Source: Gimesia sp.
Lineage (GTDB): Bacteria > Planctomycetota > Planctomycetia > Planctomycetales > Planctomycetaceae
Assembly (NCBI GenBank): GCA_002706765.1
Contig: PAJV01000016.1
Location: 62,001 to 126,000 of the forward strand
Direction: 5' to 3'
Length of the DNA stretch: 64,000 nt
The first letter of the stretch is position 1, and each line of letters begins with the position of its first letter. The notes beneath the pieces are model-generated. The model made no database searches. It was not told the DNA's origin and saw only the letters and a list, made by a program, of their open reading frames with translations. Of this stretch, positions 63,332 through 64,000 are shown piece after piece. A program made the position numbers and the translations under genes.

Positions 63332-64000
63332 TTATTTGCGTGTTTGTTTCAGGGGAGGGAGCCCGCCGATAAAGACGGGATCTATTATATCACTGTCCTC
63401 CAGCGCATCCTGGATGAACAGGCCTTCGACAGTTTCCCCTTCGGCAAAACCGAGGTCAGACAGATCAATGCCGGTCGCGAGCGCCTTGGCGCCTACGACA
63501 TGCCAGTTACCGCCATTGCCTTTGGCAGTCTCCAGTTCGGCACGGGAACGAATGCCTGACTTCTGATTGAAAATGTGCAACCAGAACTTCTCCAGTGGTT
63601 TTGCTTCGGGCGAAGCGAGATCGATATCAAATTTTTGAATCAGGTGGGTTTTGGATTTATCCGTGAACGGCAGTGGTGATGCATAAAAAGCATCTCCGGT
63701 GGTGGAGTGTACGATAACCTGTAGATCAAACAGGACAATATCCGGTCCGAGATCATTGACCACCGGCTCTCGAAAATGGATGGCCATCCCGGGAGTGTTG
63801 GGGTGAGCGGGATCGTCCTGTTCATTCATGACGGGCGGCGCAGTCAAGGGCGACGTGGATCCGCCGGGATTGACCACACCGGTCAGCAGGCAACGATCCT
63901 GCTCCAGCAGATGCCGTCGCAATGTCTGCGGATTCCCATCGCTGCCGGGATCAACACCATCATTGCGGGTCAGGAAGGATTTCCCGGTATAATGAATGAG
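63332..64000 (-). CDS. Secreted or surface protein fragment, start beyond right edge
   Basis: The frame is open through the right edge, so only the last 222 codons are visible. The fragment is beta-rich and acidic with words such as TGVVNPGGSTSPLTAPPVMN and EPVVNDLGPDIVLFDLQVIV, reminiscent of planctomycete extracellular domain proteins, but I cannot name a family. Its stop precedes the DUF1549/DUF1553 gene by 60 bases on the same strand, so it may be the first gene of pair 2's operon. A TTG inside the frame could be mistaken for a start; it has no ribosome site and upstream codons are equally protein-like. Confidence 0.6.
   Translation of the reverse strand, partial: LIHYTGKSFLTRNDGVDPGSDGNPQTLRRHLLEQDRCLLTGVVNPGGSTSPLTAPPVMNEQDDPAHPNTPGMAIHFREPVVNDLGPDIVLFDLQVIVHSTTGDAFYASPLPFTDKSKTHLIQKFDIDLASPEAKPLEKFWLHIFNQKSGIRSRAELETAKGNGGNWHVVGAKALATGIDLSDLGFAEGETVEGLFIQDALEDSDIIDPVFIGGLPPLKQTRK

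Noticed and set aside
1..64000. tRNA, rRNA, CRISPR arrays, prophage or integrase genes
   Set aside because: Looked for cloverleaf-type GGTTCGAATCC endings, regular spaced repeats and integrase or phage words on both strands and found none that hold up.

Overview
The window looks like a chromosomal segment of a planctomycete, probably of the Gimesia/Rubinisphaera type. The main evidence is two tandem DUF1549/DUF1553 (planctomycete cytochrome c) + DUF1501 gene pairs, a DUF1559 pseudopilin-like protein with the H-X9-DG ending, an ECF sigma factor paired with a FecR-type membrane protein, a Ser/Thr kinase with an FHA domain, and a J-like domain of the planctomycete 'WLGIPEGERPPHHY' type. By eye the base composition is moderately GC-rich. 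The genus is an inference from style, not from a search. No rRNA, tRNA, CRISPR array, complete insertion sequence or prophage was seen.

Layout. 1-4.9 kb: flagellar rod and ring genes read on the minus strand (csrA, then flgF-flgG-flgA-flgH-flgI, with flgI cut by the left edge). 5.4-7.0 kb: a secreted unknown protein and an HDOD protein. 7.4-12.7 kb: a five-gene minus-strand operon (DUF997 subunit, sodium:solute symporter, amidohydrolase, D-threonine-aldolase-like enzyme, RecA/KaiC-like ATPase). 13-18 kb: a YHS lipoprotein, then ECF sigma / FecR / DUF1559 / small lipoprotein, with hairpins in the last two gaps. 18-24 kb: a secreted phosphoesterase, a kinase with FHA domain, a dispersed-repeat island, an SGNH hydrolase, an HpcH/HpaI aldolase and a MazF-type toxin-antitoxin pair. 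24-30.8 kb: DUF1569, GNAT, CHAD, MFS, a small unknown protein, UbiA and myo-inositol-phosphate synthase. 31-36.3 kb: a phosphohexomutase, then an Hsp70 followed by a J-like/MshEN membrane protein. 36.3-45.3 kb: CNNM-type protein, ABC-2 permease, polyprenyl synthase, moaC and smc on the minus strand. 45.5-50.2 kb: a lipoprotein with FlgI-like sections around HEAT-like repeats, preceded by three tandem secreted paralogs with LptA/OstA-like strand patterns. 50.4-53.7 kb: a secreted alpha/beta hydrolase and a secreted double RidA protein, closed by a clear terminator. 53.8-64 kb: two DUF1549/DUF1501 pairs and a truncated secreted gene.

Most of the window is housekeeping or typical planctomycete accessory content. 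The stretches least explained by known systems are the triple LptA-like cluster with the FlgI-like lipoprotein (45.5-50.2 kb), the Hsp70 paired with a J-like protein lacking HPD (33.5-36.3 kb), and the sigma/FecR/DUF1559 module with its hairpins (14.5-18.0 kb). All functional links beyond gene family are inference from sequence and neighbourhood.
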